64,000 nt of DNA, from assembly GCF_910596095.1 (NCBI RefSeq), contig NC_056552.1, positions 18,610,611 through 18,674,610 on the forward strand, given 5' to 3'. The notes under the pieces are model-generated. The model was not told the DNA's origin and did no database searches. It was given only the letters and a program-made list of their open reading frames with translations. This document shows, one piece after another, positions 24,596-36,936 of the stretch; position 1 is the first letter of the stretch, and every line of letters begins with the position of its first letter. A program made the translations under genes and the position numbers. The DNA is from Thunnus maccoyii (lineage: Eukaryota; Chordata; Actinopteri; Scombriformes; Scombridae).

Positions 24596-26294
24596 ATATA
24601 AAGTGAGTCGGGCTGTGTTAGCACTAAAATAACTAGAAAAGAGTGTGTATTTAACAAAAACCTGAATACAGCAGAGTGCTATCAGCTTCCATCCATCTAG
24701 ATGCTTGCTTACTGTATCTACATCATCATTTAACTGTAGTGGAAAAGTTTGTTCAACAAGTGGCTCGATTACAGTCAGTCTATTCTATATATATATATAT
24801 ATGTATGTATATATATGATACAAAGGCAGACGGGAGCTTTTCAAAAATCCCTGCCAACTCGTCAGTCATCTTAAATCAGCATTTTTCATTCATTTCAATG
24901 CAGCTTGTAAACAAAGTCAAAGACCAAGAACAAATTACAATTTCTGACATTAAATGTATTTTAAGGCTTTTACCTTATACAATGTATAAATTCTGACATG
25001 CTAAACTAAAAGGTATAACAGCAGTTTCTCAACTTCTGTCTAAAGTTGAAAACAAAAACAAACCAAAAAGCAATCCATACTCGTTATTTGACTTTTGTCC
25101 AGAGAATATGGTAAAAATTAACATGTGAGTTTTTTTTCTAAAAACAAAGCAAAAAAAAAAACAAAAAAACAAAAAACAACAAAACATCTACTGATAATCC
25201 TGATGCAGGATTTTTACGTATAAAAATAACTGATAGTACAGTTCAAAATTAAATTCACAGTATTCCTTATGACGCTAGAAGACACAAACTGTATTTTTCA
25301 TTAAAAAGCAAACACAAATGGTCCACAGCCATGATAACAAATTTTTGATGCTTTTCTTTTTTTAAACGTTTAAAAGAGAAAAAAAAAAAAAAAAAAAAAA
25401 AAAAAGGTAAATGATGTGTGAGGGGAGAGAGAGGCATGATCCGGAGGAAAAACCTCAGTATCTGTGAAAAAACGTTTAAAACTTACAGAGAGTGAATCTT
25501 AGGCTTCAGAGCGAAATGGAAACAAACATACAAACAAGCAAAAAAAAAAAAAAAAAGCAAAAAAAAAAAGCTGGGAAATGTCCTCAAGTCTGTCCAGGGT
25601 TAACGTGGAGGTAACGTGCTGCTGCCACTGCACTCGTCCGTCATGAATCCCTCTGTTAGTTTGTCCGCTCCCAGTGGGATCAAAGAAAAAACAAAAACAT
25701 TGCAGCTCTGTAGATATGGTGACATCTTAAACCTTGCAGCCAATATGATGCCTTCCAGTTCTTCTCTTAGGCAACACGTTTTCCCTTTGTTTCATTCTTC
25801 TGTGAAGCAGGTGGATATCCGTGATGGATGTTAACAAGTTTTCAAGTCCTGAGTTCCACTGAGCAGCAGTTGAGATGTTTAAGCTCCAGGCTTTTGTTTG
25901 TGTTCATACAAGTATATATTAATATTTGTCATTGTAAATGTTCACCGGGTGACAGTACTTTAACCATAGTTAGGAGAATTACGGCAAATAAATCAACGTC
26001 TTAAAAAAAAAAAGAAAAAAAAAAAAGAAGAGTTTTTTGAACATTTAAAACACCTTAGTTGTGGTAAAAATACAATATATTCCCAATGAAGAAGCACCAC
26101 GTCAAAATATTGTTGATGTCATTCCTCTGCTGTTGTTGTGTTCTGTATCTCCGAGTCTGAAATGAGAAAGAAGAGGTCTCCATGCGATCTGTTTGCAGAG
26201 CTTTGAGCGGCGCCTATAATAAATGTTCCCACGGTTTAGCACTGACAGCACGAGAGCATACTGTGATAAATTATTAAAGGACGCCCACTCACAG
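24596..26294 (-). other. usp42: Convergent region, probable usp42 3' UTR, with poly(A)/poly(T) runs
   Basis: No coding exon is visible on either strand. It includes an (AT)n tract at about 24787-24818 and plus-strand A-runs at 25149-25184, 25379-25405, 25539-25569 and 26001-26026, which would be U-rich in a minus-strand usp42 transcript. I found no convincing minus-strand poly(A) signal close to the usp42 stop, so the 3' end is undetermined. Confidence 0.4.
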
Positions 26295-29200
26295 TCAGTG
26301 TTTCATGGTACTGCTCAGGCCACTGGAGAATCCGTGGGAGTTGCCATTGGTTCGGCTGTAACCGTTTCCTACAGAAACAGAAGCAACATTTATAACTGAC
26401 GAGCTCCACAAAATTCTACTGATTTTTGAAGACTGCTTTAAATTTGACGTTAATACCTGTAAAACCGTTGAGGTGGCGGTGAGCTGAACCGTTTGCCGTG
26501 GGTGAGGTGTGCTGGGAGGGGATTAGGTGATCGTCAGTGTAGTCTGTGCGCCGGCGTTTTTCTGGTGAACAAACGTTGTCGTGTTTAGCGTTCTTGACGT
26601 CATAGTATCGTCGCTTGCGGCTCTCCCTTTCCTCGCTGCTTCTGGCCTTGTGGCTCTGAGTTGCGCCTGGGCTGTGCTGCTCGGCCGCGCTGTCCCGCTG
26701 CCTCTTCTTTTTCTTCTTCTTCTTTTTTGTTTCAGTGGCTCTGTCCGAATCCGCGTCAGAGCTTCTGGGGGAAGACAGAAAAAAAAACACACCGTGATCA
26801 GTCTCGACCCAGGAACTCAAAACCAAAACAAAGGTTTTCTAGCTTTAGAGAAATAATGAGGATTAAATTATACACAGAAGTTTCAAGCAGCATGGAGGTA
26901 GAGGCAGCGTCACTCACCCGCTCTCACGGTGTCTGTCTTTATCCTTCGACTTCTTCTTTTTCTTGCTCTTTTTGTGTTTTTTAGCATGTCGGGCCTCAGA
27001 GCTGTCGTCCCTGTCTTTGCTCAGAGGAACAGAGGTCCTCTTGTGATTTTGATCCTCTCTGTTTGAAGCAGATGCAGACGTGGAGAGAGGAGCCTGCAGG
27101 GGCGAGCCCTTGGACTTGGTGGATGTTTCTGGCATTGTGGTGGGCGAGGAAGTCTCCTCTTTTGAAGAGTAATAGTCCCTCTCCCTGCCGTTGCTCTTGT
27201 CCTTCATCATTCGAGAGTCTCGACTGTCCTGATGCCACCTTGAGCGACTGTGAGACTCCTCGCGGTAGTTATAGCCATGCCCCCTCCGCTCACGGTTCCA
27301 GTCTTCTCTGTATCGGTGGTGGTGGTAGTGGTGGTAATGGTGAGAGCACCTGTCACGATCTCGCTCCCTGGGGTGGTGAACGGTCCGCTCCCAGCGGCGC
27401 TCGGGCTCCCAGCGTCGCTCGGGCTCCCAGCGGCGCTCAGCCTCCCAGTCCTTGTAGGAACGGTCGTGAGGAGGCAAACGATCCCTGTATGAACGATGGT
27501 GGTGGTGGTCTCGGTACTCCCGTCTGTACCGATGACGATCGCCGTCACTGTCTCGCTCCTGACTCCTGTCCCTGTAGTGTCTGTCTCGGTCTCTGCTCCA
27601 GTCAGAGGAGTAATGTCTGTCTCTCTCCCTTTCTCGGGAAGATTGTCTTTCACTGCCTCTAGAACTGGGATTAGACTGGTGCTGTTCTTTAGCATCTGTA
27701 CGTCCATCAGTCCCTGCTGATGGACTCTTGGTCTGTAGTACATCCTTGGCTTCATCCCCGCTGATGCTAACCTTCTGTGGAGCTGCACAGACCCTGGTGG
27801 TGTCTGGCGGGTTGGATAAGGCCGCAGGGTTGCCATGATGTGCAGAAGAGGAAGCGGATTCTCTAGATGCGACAGAATGGGCGTTGGTAGCGGTGGCTGT
27901 AGGTGGGGAGCTAACAGCAGAGGGTGCTGTATGCTGAGGCGGGGGATCGGACACAGTTTTAGCCCTTGTGTCAGGAGTGGAGAGGTGCTGGCTTTCACTG
28001 GCAGCAGGCTGGATGCTCTGAGAAGAGCTGGCCTGGGCTGTGGCACAAGTATGTACCACATTGCTGGAAAAACAAACAAGAGAGACGAGCACATAAATAA
28101 AACTTTATACCAAACTTTTAGGGTGCAGAATGTAAAGAATGTGAGGAAAATAATGCAACTATCAATGCAACAAAGTAGATTTTTACACAAAAGTAATTAT
28201 TGAGACTGAGCGTTAACTTTTTTGCAGCTCAGAGTTAGCATGCTAATCTCACCTTGCTTGAGTATGATCACTGTCTAGTCCATTAACAGCAACAGTAGCC
28301 AGAGAGGACAAACTGCCATGATTACTGCCAGAGATCTGAAGAAAGAAACAAGACATGATTATCAATTTAGAAATAAAACTACAGTTTTTGTAGAGTATCG
28401 TGTTATAAAGAGACAGCAAAAACACAAAGCATATAATTTACCTTATCAGGCGTATTGTGTCCATTGACTTTGTGGTGTCCATAATGGTGCCCGTTTTGGT
28501 TGGATTTAGAGACGCCATTGGTTGGTCCATTTAATCCGTTTCCATTATGGTGCACTCCTGACTCCCCATTGGTGGCTTGAGGGCCTTTATCAAACACATC
28601 ACCTGTTCGGTTGTTTCCGTTGAGGTGAGACTTGGCTAAACAGCCGTTATCCAGAGTGCCACAGTTCTCCTGGTCCGACTCCTCTGAAGACTCTTGGCCG
28701 TATGGCACCAAGAAGGATGCTCCGTTCCCTCCAGGATGGTGATCCCCGTTACTGCAAGACGCGCTGCCGTTAACGTGGTTAAGCTGACGCGGAACAAAGC
28801 GAACGTCTGAGGTAGACTGTGAGGAGGAGGATAAAGAGCTGGAGGAGGAGGAGGAAGAGGAGGAGGAGCAGCTGGAGGAGGAGCTGCTGGCAGAGGACGG
28901 CTGGCTGTAAGAGGACGAAGAGGACGGGCGGTTCTGTTTGCCTTGTCCGATGAAGAATGAAAGCTTCTGGCGTTTGTCGTGGTCTGGGATCACTGTGGGC
29001 CGGCTGATTGAGTGGGAGATGGAAGAGGAAGAGCCCAGTCCGTGACTTGGTTTACCCACAACACTGCTGCTGGTGCTGGGCTTGGAACTGGTGGGATAGT
29101 CCCTCAGAGGTCCGTTCCCATTAACATGGAGAGCGCTCTGAGGAGGAAACAAAAAGGACACAAGAATGTGTTTTAACAACATTGTTACATGTCTCAAATT

Positions 29201-32200
29201 AACACCATTCAAACATGATTATTCACCAATATTAAGATGTAAACAAGTCTGCAGTACCTTGGTCATGTGTGGGGGCAGCTGGGGCCCTATGAAGCCAATG
29301 TTGTGGTGGACAGTGGTGTTGATGCGTGGTATCACCACCGGCCGTGGAGACGACTGACCAGGGATGGCTGGGTTATGGCTCATGTGGCTGTAGTCCCCTG
29401 TCTTTTTCACATCGCTGGACCTACAGACACAAGAGGCAGAGACATTAACAACAGGAAACGTTTTGACAAGTGACCGAGATTTTGACACTTTTTTAGACCA
29501 GTCTCTCAACGAAAAAAATAGGGAAAAAATAAAAGGCTATATTTAACTATATCTAATCTGATCTTTTTCTTTCTTTTTTTTTTTTTTTTTTTTTTAAACA
29601 CATAGATTCTGAAATCAAGCTCATTTATAATCCAAAAAATGAAAAAAAAAAAAAAAAAAAAAGCTGATTAGTTGCTGTTCATGGTGTACTCACTTGATGT
29701 AGAAAAGGACATAGGCCTGCTGGTTGAGAACAGACCTGATGTCACTGACCGATACAGAGGAGTCGTTCATCTGATACCACTGACCATTGCTTGCCTGAGA
29801 GGTACAACAGAACGATTGGCAGGTTTAAACACTTTTGCTTTACACAACCATCAATGTTACAATTGTCCTTCAGAAAAATGTTACTTTAATTGGTCAGTGT
29901 TATTACAATTCAGAAATTGCAAACATATAACGTGTAAATGCACTGTCATACAGATTATAAAAGAATAATATTATCTTGTATACTTTATATATATTCCAAA
30001 GTGTTTTTATGCACAACTGAAAATGTATTTTCCTTTGTGCTTAACAGTTAAAACCTTTATAGAAATTCTGAATTGAACTCTGTTACAGTGAGTTGTTAAT
30101 GTAGTGGTGAGAGACAAATGTGTGCATGTGTACTTGGCAAAAACAGCGTCCTGGTAGATAAGAACAGTGCTCTGTAGCAGTGCCAGTACCTTAATATAGC
30201 AGAAATAGTGTCCAGCATGACAGCTGAATCCAGAGTGAACCAGCACAGCGTACAGCCCGTAAACCTGGGGCTCTCCTTGGGACTGAGACATGAAGGCCCG
30301 CAGGTCCAGATACTCTGGGTATTTCACATCCTGGTGACAAAGAATAGCTGATAAATATCAAACCACAATCAAATATTTGCTTAATAGTAGCACATCATTA
30401 CAACAAGAGGGTCCTGTCTACAGCAGTGTCACGTTACTGGATACTTTAATCCACGTGTGTTGTGGTACCTTTGTGATTTTGCCTCCACTGAAGTTTGCGA
30501 AGCGTTTTAGTGAGAGGGTGAGCACGTTGGCGCTGCGGTGGATGGTAAATCTCTTTGAGGCTGTCACCATTTTTTTGCACCTGAGGGAAACAAATTTTCT
30601 GTTAGTTGGCAAACTGACATGAAAATAAACAAACTAAGTAAAAACTGGCTCTTTCATGTAGTCTCTGCTAAACTCTTTTTGTTCGTAATAAACAACTTAC
30701 TTGGTGCATTTGTAGGCGTTTTCTCCATCCAGCTGTTCTGGCTTGACAAACTGCTCCAGAGCCTTGGAGACACTGGGAGCCGTCTGCATGGAGAGGAAAA
30801 TCAATTTTTACGTCTGGTACTGCTCTTATTTTTTTTGTGGACAAAATCTGATATAAATGGTTTGGTATTGCAGTAAAATAGATACATATCAGACCCGCAA
30901 GAGAGGAAAAGAATTTGGTCTAATTACCTTGATTTCCAGAGTAATATCCAGAAAAGGGTCAAATGTATCAGAGACTGCTTTGCAGTTTAAACATTTAACT
31001 GCAAAAGAAAAAGAACATGATTGATTTATAAATCTAGCAAAGCTGTAAAACATAAAAACATAACATGAGCTGATGAAACAAATCAACACTAGTAATTTAC
31101 CTCTGGATCTTAGGTACCCGCCAAATACTTGATGGATGAAAGTGGTTGCCTGCGTTTGCCTGTCCAATCTGCCACAGAGATGAATATCATGAAGATTAAA
31201 AAAAAACAAAAACAAACAAGCAAACAGGGCAGTGATATAATTTACTAGCTGATTTGTTAATCCAAACAAACATTATTTTAGTTTAGAAAAAATGTAATTT
31301 TCCAGAATTTTCTACAACAAGTGACAAAATATTACGGACTGAAGAACAGGAGTGAGAAAGGGAGGAATTAGAGCAGGTGTAATTAGTTGAAGAATAAGAA
31401 CAAGAATTGACTTGACACTTGAGGTTCCTAAAATCACTTTATAAGAGTCCCCTGAGAGCCACAATGGTCAGCACAGTCTATCTATTATTAAACATGTCCT
31501 GCTGTACTTTTAGTTAAAAATGCATGGAGGCTTCGTGTGTGTACATAATCCACTCTGCAATGGTTTCTACACTGATTTCGTGTATTTCTGCAGAAAAACA
31601 TTAATACTTAAAAGCATCTACTACACATAGAGTTCATGCAGGATTTATCCTGGAGGGCCAATACAGACGTGTTCAGTGGATCAGCAGAATACACAGAATA
31701 CGATTTCCTCCCAATGACATGAGCTTGACCTCAGCTCATGACCTATATTAATATTAGCTACCTAGTTATCTAATAAAGCAACAAATATTGTCTCCTTTTT
31801 TTTTACGTAAACAACTCATTGTGTATGGTATCTGAAATAACACACAGCTTAGGATGAAACTTACTTGGTTCCAGGTAAGCAGGACTTTTGCATAGCATCC
31901 ACTGTGTACCGCAGGAACTCATGGGCATCTTCCTGGCTTCCATAGCGGAAGTGCTTTGCGATCCCTGTGCAGGAAGAAAACAAACCACAAAGCCGGAAGA
32001 TTTGTGAGCTTGATAAATGATATGACATTTACATGTAAATGTTAAGTTAAAGATTATTTTTAGTAGCAGAAGAACTCCCACTAGAAAGTTTCCCTCCAAA
32101 ATTAAAAAGGTAAACAGCCACACAGCGCCTCCTGTCATTCATTTTAGGTAAACATTTTGAACGAGGGCGCAACAGCAATGCTCTAGCTCTACAGACAAGC

Positions 32201-34526
32201 ACTTACTTTTGAGTTCATTGAGCACACCGATGGGCTTAATGACATTCCCAGAGTTGGCGAAAACCTGAATGATGTGGTTTTGCATGGTGCACATCATACA
32301 GAACCCTGGCTCGTGACCTGCAGCAGGGACAGATGGGCAAAACGTTGATGAGCAAGACATGAATCAGGCAAGAAAGTGACTCAAAGATACCGCAGATGTG
32401 ACCAAGATTGATATGATAATTATTGCATGACTGTACAATCACATGAGAACTTCCTTGGTGCAAATAAACACCATGAAACACCCACTTACATGTTTTGGAG
32501 TGCTCCCGTGTCAACATGTAGTTGGCAAACGGAGGGGTATAGGTGAGACACTGCAGGGCTGAGTTAAGGAAGCAGGTGTTCCCCATGTTCTGCAGGCCTG
32601 CACCGATGCGATGAACCTGGATCCACTTTAGGTTGAGCCGCTCGGGTGGGAAGAGGACCTTCTGGGGCAAGTCAATGCCGTCACCACCGCTTATCACTGG
32701 ACACACAGAGCCAACATCGTTACAAAAATTTGATTCAATGTATTTGGCAAGTACAGGGCATCAACAAGTATCTGTATATGAATTGTATACATTGCTTATT
32801 AAAGTACATACTGGCACATAGTGAAGGAACAACAGGAAATTCCAAGCATATAATAAATATGTTCATGTGATTCTGATAACAGAGTCAGATTGTAAATCTA
32901 GCTGAAAGAGATAAGGCAGTTTGCTTTCTCTTTTGTTTCTGCTGAACAATTCAGGCTGCTGCTTTTTATATCAAAACACCAATTGCATCACAAGCTCAAG
33001 TGATTGATCATGCTTTCACTTTAAAACTGGTTTGGTTATATAACTGGATGAATGAAAGTAGAGTGGAAGCAGCAACACAACACCCACCAAACTGGTTGTG
33101 TCACACTCGCACACAGAAATAGTAGCAAATTTTTTTTTTTTCCCATCAGAGCAGCTTTGTGTTTGTTTTTTTATTAGGCGTGGGCGCTATCAAGGTATTA
33201 CATCATACCAGGATATTAAGAAATCCCGAAGGTATGATTTTCAATACTGTCAAAAATACAGACGCTTCTCTTTCTATTAAACTGATACGGAGATGCTGTA
33301 CTGAGGTGATGTTTTGTAGTGAACAGCACGTGCCACCAGAGGTCAGGCAGCCGAGCTGAGAAAGATGGCGACTGCGAGTGTTGCGGAATCATAAAAAGAA
33401 AATATTGCCACATATAACTTGATCTTGAGATGACTTCTTCCAACTACAGAAGCAGTTTATTAGCCACATGATTTTATTCAACTGCCAGTCACCACCACCA
33501 CCACCCACACATCATCTACATTCAGTCCACTGATGTGTCAGTATCCGCCGTGGCAACAACTGTCGTCGGGACCTCCAGCAAGAATCTACGGAGGACAGGT
33601 GCTTATTTCCTATCTATTCACCATTCTATTGGCCATAAATATTTAAACTTAGCAAGACTTGTCTAAATAGGCTAATTCCATATTAGACACACAACAATGT
33701 AGGCTAGAAAATGTCATACATGCTACAATGACTTCTAACACCAGCAGCTCAGCTTTATGGTTTTTTGTTTGTTTGTTTTTTTACACAAATACCATCATAT
33801 ACCGTATACCCTGGTGAAATGTCAGGAAGGTATGAAGATAAGAAAAAAAATAGATAACACCCAAGCCTAATTTGTATTTATATGATTGCTGAATAACGTG
33901 TGTACTTGCAAGTTTTTATTATTCTTACTGGGCACTGTAAGATGAACACAGATGTCTTAACCTGCTAACAGGATTGATCTTTTTCCAGTACATCACCATT
34001 AAGTGCTTAAAAGGAGGAACAGCTCAATTTTTTTAATGACAGTAATGTCTAAAAACTTATTTTGTTTTGCACCTGCTTTTAAAGAAGACCTGATAAAACA
34101 AATCATCATCACCTAATATGGCTGGGAAAATATTGACCAGTGGTATTGGCCTTAAATGCATGTCTAAAAGTCCTGCTTGATAATACCTATGGACATAATC
34201 TACATGTGTGTACTATAGCTAATTACTTTTTTGCAAATTTTCAAAATGCATGCACGGGAAGACAGCTAATAAAAGTGCTTGCTCCTACCTTGCTCTTTGG
34301 GCCGGTCCACAGAGGATGTACTGTTGTAGACAGCAGCTCCAGGCGTTGGGCCCAGGCAGCCTCCTGGAGCCTTCAGACGCGGAGAGTCACTGGGCAGGGT
34401 GGGGCCCACTGCCCAGCTGCTGGAACAGCTGCCATCCATCCCCACGTCTCCACTGGTGAAGGGGGATCGCTTACACCCGACTGACTCGTGGTCAGACTTT
34501 TCTGAAGACCTGTCAACTATGGTCAT
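26295..34526 (-). CDS. usp42: Ubiquitin carboxyl-terminal hydrolase 42
   Basis: Sixteen coding exons, in transcript order: 34289-34526, 32490-32696, 32207-32317, 31865-31964, 31101-31168, 30928-30998, 30701-30783, 30469-30580, 30190-30330, 29694-29794, 29258-29420, 28442-29137, 28253-28335, 26918-28063, 26457-26764, 26295-26368. They join to 1233 codons plus stop. The start MTIVDR matches the mammalian start. The USP fold has the Cys box [13 protein letters not shown] (catalytic Cys at about 121), His box [11 protein letters not shown] (His about 371), the following NDSS, and a zinc ribbon of two CxxC pairs (KCLNC, KCTKC). The long tail is low-complexity: poly-Ser, Asn/Gly/His-rich, then Arg/Asp/His-rich with ERRWEP repeats and [16 protein letters not shown], which is conserved with mammals. 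The family is nuclear and removes ubiquitin from p53 and histone H2B. It is about 80 residues shorter than I recall for human. Confidence 0.95.
27387..27448 (-). repeat. usp42: In-frame 18-bp tandem repeat in usp42 (ERRWEP units)
   Basis: Three near-identical 18-bp units plus a partial encode successive ERRWEP-type hexapeptides in the Arg/Asp-rich tail. The units differ by single substitutions. Confidence 0.85.
33175..33869. mobile_element. hAT-like non-autonomous element in usp42 intron
   Basis: The left end TAGGCGTGGGCGCTATC and the inverted right end TAGGCTTGGGTGTTATC match at 13 of 17 positions. The 8 bp outside each end (ttttttat and atttgtat) match at 6 of 8, consistent with a worn hAT target duplication. 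Subterminal GGTATTACATCATACC and the inverse of ACCATCATATACCGTATACC are also related. No transposase frame. It contains AAGATGGCGAC (33362-33372), one mismatch from a YY1 site. Confidence 0.55.
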
Positions 34527-34534
34527 TGTTCATT

Positions 34535-36060
34535 GCTGTAGGTGGGACAGAAACAAAAGAATACAACTTTAGGAACAGCAAAAAATACAGATTTGTTCAG
34601 GTGTTTTGTTATTTTCATTTCTGTTGTTGCTTTAAATGCAGACACATCTGCATGTGGGGTATCACACAACACAAATGTCTTGATCTCAAAGAGGCTGTAT
34701 TCATTAGGACTGATTAAAGCTTTTCATAGACTGTTTTAGATGAATGAGCAGTGACTTTTTGTTATTGTCAGACACCATACGCCTCTACCACTAAATTTGA
34801 ATCATATTACAGTACATATAGACTGCAAATATTCAATACCATAAGCAGAATATCATTATTTATCACTGACAAGGAACAGTCAAATACGCTGTAATATCTG
34901 AACCAAATTGTTTATTACATTGCTTACTAAACAACAATCAAGAATGCAACATTAGATTGGATGAGTTAAAAAAAAAAAAAAGAAATCACAATAAAACTTA
35001 AACTGTAAACTCAAGGTAGCGATACCATAATAGCGCCATGTTCGAGTACAGCCGTAGTTGACAGATCACACCTATTTTCACTTAAGTTATATTGTTGTTT
35101 TCATCAAACCAATCGATTAATAAAATCTGTGAATAAATCAAAGCAGGGTCTGTCACAGAGTGGACACTGATCCTTATCTAAAAACTAACTTACGTTAGCT
35201 CTTGGCAACAGCCATTTAAATGCACCTCGCAAGGAAGGCTTCCTTGAAAAACAAACGTCAGAAAACAACATAATCCGTTAGCTTCAATTTGAATGAGTGT
35301 GTACTATATGTCCAAATCGTCCAAATCGACCAACTTCCCAGGCCTAAATTAAACTAAACTATTTAGCCGCGCAAAAGTCGCTAGTTTAAAAACCTGACAG
35401 AGGAAATGTCCTGGTCGGAAGCACGTTTGCAGCAGCAGCTGTTCCCTCCCACCTGCTCCGGCAGATGGGCTCACATTGGCTAACAGACGGCGGCTAGGCC
35501 TTTAACACGCAGCGGTGTTAAACTTCAACAAAACACGCATTAAAACCTCCCTTGGTCCTTGCTGGAGGAGGGGGAGGGGATACGGAGCACCGATTAAAAA
35601 CTCACCTTCCTCACCGAACACCGGAGCACAATGTCTGCGGAGGAACACCATGGAAACGGAGAACGTATCTCACAGCTACACAGCGCAGCTAACGTTACGT
35701 GCGGCGGTGATATTGATGCTAACGCTGCTAACTAGCTCGGCGCCATGGAAGCTGGCTGACACGGCGGAGAACAACACGGCCACATTTACGAGAATGTCGA
35801 AGAGCAGTTTTCGGTTTCAACTCGGAAATAAATGTAATTTATGAAAATGTGTGGGGGCCCGAGTAACGGCGAGAAAAGGAGGGGCTCGACACCGGCGGCT
35901 CTGTGCGCTCACTGCGCTGCTCTAACGTTATGCCCGACATGACAAGAGGACCGGTGTACGGCTACTACAACTAATCTCAGCGGCCCAGGCCGACCAGAAC
36001 ATGGCGGCTGTGTACTTAAGACACCATTTGATCGTAAAACAAACAAAACACTCACCTGGA
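34535..36060 (-). promoter_or_regulatory. usp42: usp42 5' region: non-coding first exon(s), first intron and CpG-rich promoter
   Basis: The first coding exon has an acceptor at 34536-34538, so the 5' UTR continues upstream. Two good minus-strand donors could serve it: GTGAGT after base 35606 and GTGAGT after base 36056. That suggests alternative first exons. The 35400-36200 stretch is rich in CpG, unlike its surroundings. A YY1-type motif AACATGGCGGC lies at 35998-36008. The stretch 34560-35300 is AT-rich and featureless. The 5' ends are inferred, not seen. Confidence 0.6.
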
Positions 36061-36747
36061 ATCTGTTATGAATACAGTAATAGCGGTTGTAAATCCATTC
36101 CTTATTTCCAGCGGGTGTCCGGCGGTGAACAATGACGTAGCTAATTGCCCCACGGGTACATCCGGGTACCTGCGATGAAACGAGCTCTCTGATTGGCTCA
36201 TTCCACCGTTTCTCTGTGTGGAACGTGTTTCGGGGAAGATCCGTCGCATGTACACACCTCTGACCTTTGTGTACATGATGTACAACCGATAGTGTGTGCG
36301 TTAAACCGGCAGAGATTAACTATACTTGGCTCTGGTTTCGTTTTTTTGGCTATACAGATTTGACTTGACATCATAGATTGCTGCATGTATGCTAAATTCT
36401 CCCTTTATAACTGGATTATTGAGTGAATTCCCTGTGGCCAGTAATTTAACATCTAAACTACTGTAAACAACATGTACAGACATACAGAAAACTGCATCAA
36501 CAAAAAACTGTTAAGTAATTGAGCCATGTCCCCATGAAACCAAAATGAGAGCCTACTGTGGCAGTGAGTTTTTCATTTGCTGACAATGTGGTGGCGTCTT
36601 CAGGATCACAAAATTGGTTGCAGCTGCACAAAATCACAATACATATTTGTCAATTTGTTGAAAATGAAATACATTCATAGAAACATCTAAAATTGTCAAT
36701 AATCACATATTGCTTCTTAGAAATCCCACGTCATAGCAGAAATACAC

Positions 36748-36753
36748 TTTATT
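36748..36753 (-). terminator. eif2ak1: eif2ak1 polyadenylation signal AATAAA
   Basis: Canonical hexamer on the minus strand about 185 bp beyond the eif2ak1 stop (36937-36939). The stretch 36100-36740 upstream on the plus map is otherwise intergenic between eif2ak1's end and the usp42 promoter, with no gene seen. Confidence 0.7.
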
Positions 36754-36936
36754 GAATAGCTGAATAAAGATAAATAATTGCACCTTTACATCCAGGTGCA
36801 CAAGACACACTCAAATGCTCACACACACACACACGCAGACACCCTACCACTTGTACCAAGTCATCAAAACATAATACAGCAGTGGTTGAATAAATCCAAG
36901 TTTTGACAGTCTCTGGATTGTGGAGATTTTTAAGGC

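Noticed and set aside
26581-28203. Long plus-strand and alternate minus-frame open frames across the usp42 terminal exons
   Set aside because: They are shadows of the Arg/Ser/Asp-rich usp42 coding sequence in other frames; the minus-strand frame with conserved [11 protein letters not shown] is the real one.
35515-35844. 109-codon plus-strand open frame in the usp42 CpG region
   Set aside because: Lies in promoter DNA with no family resemblance; the open frame is explained by GC-rich composition.
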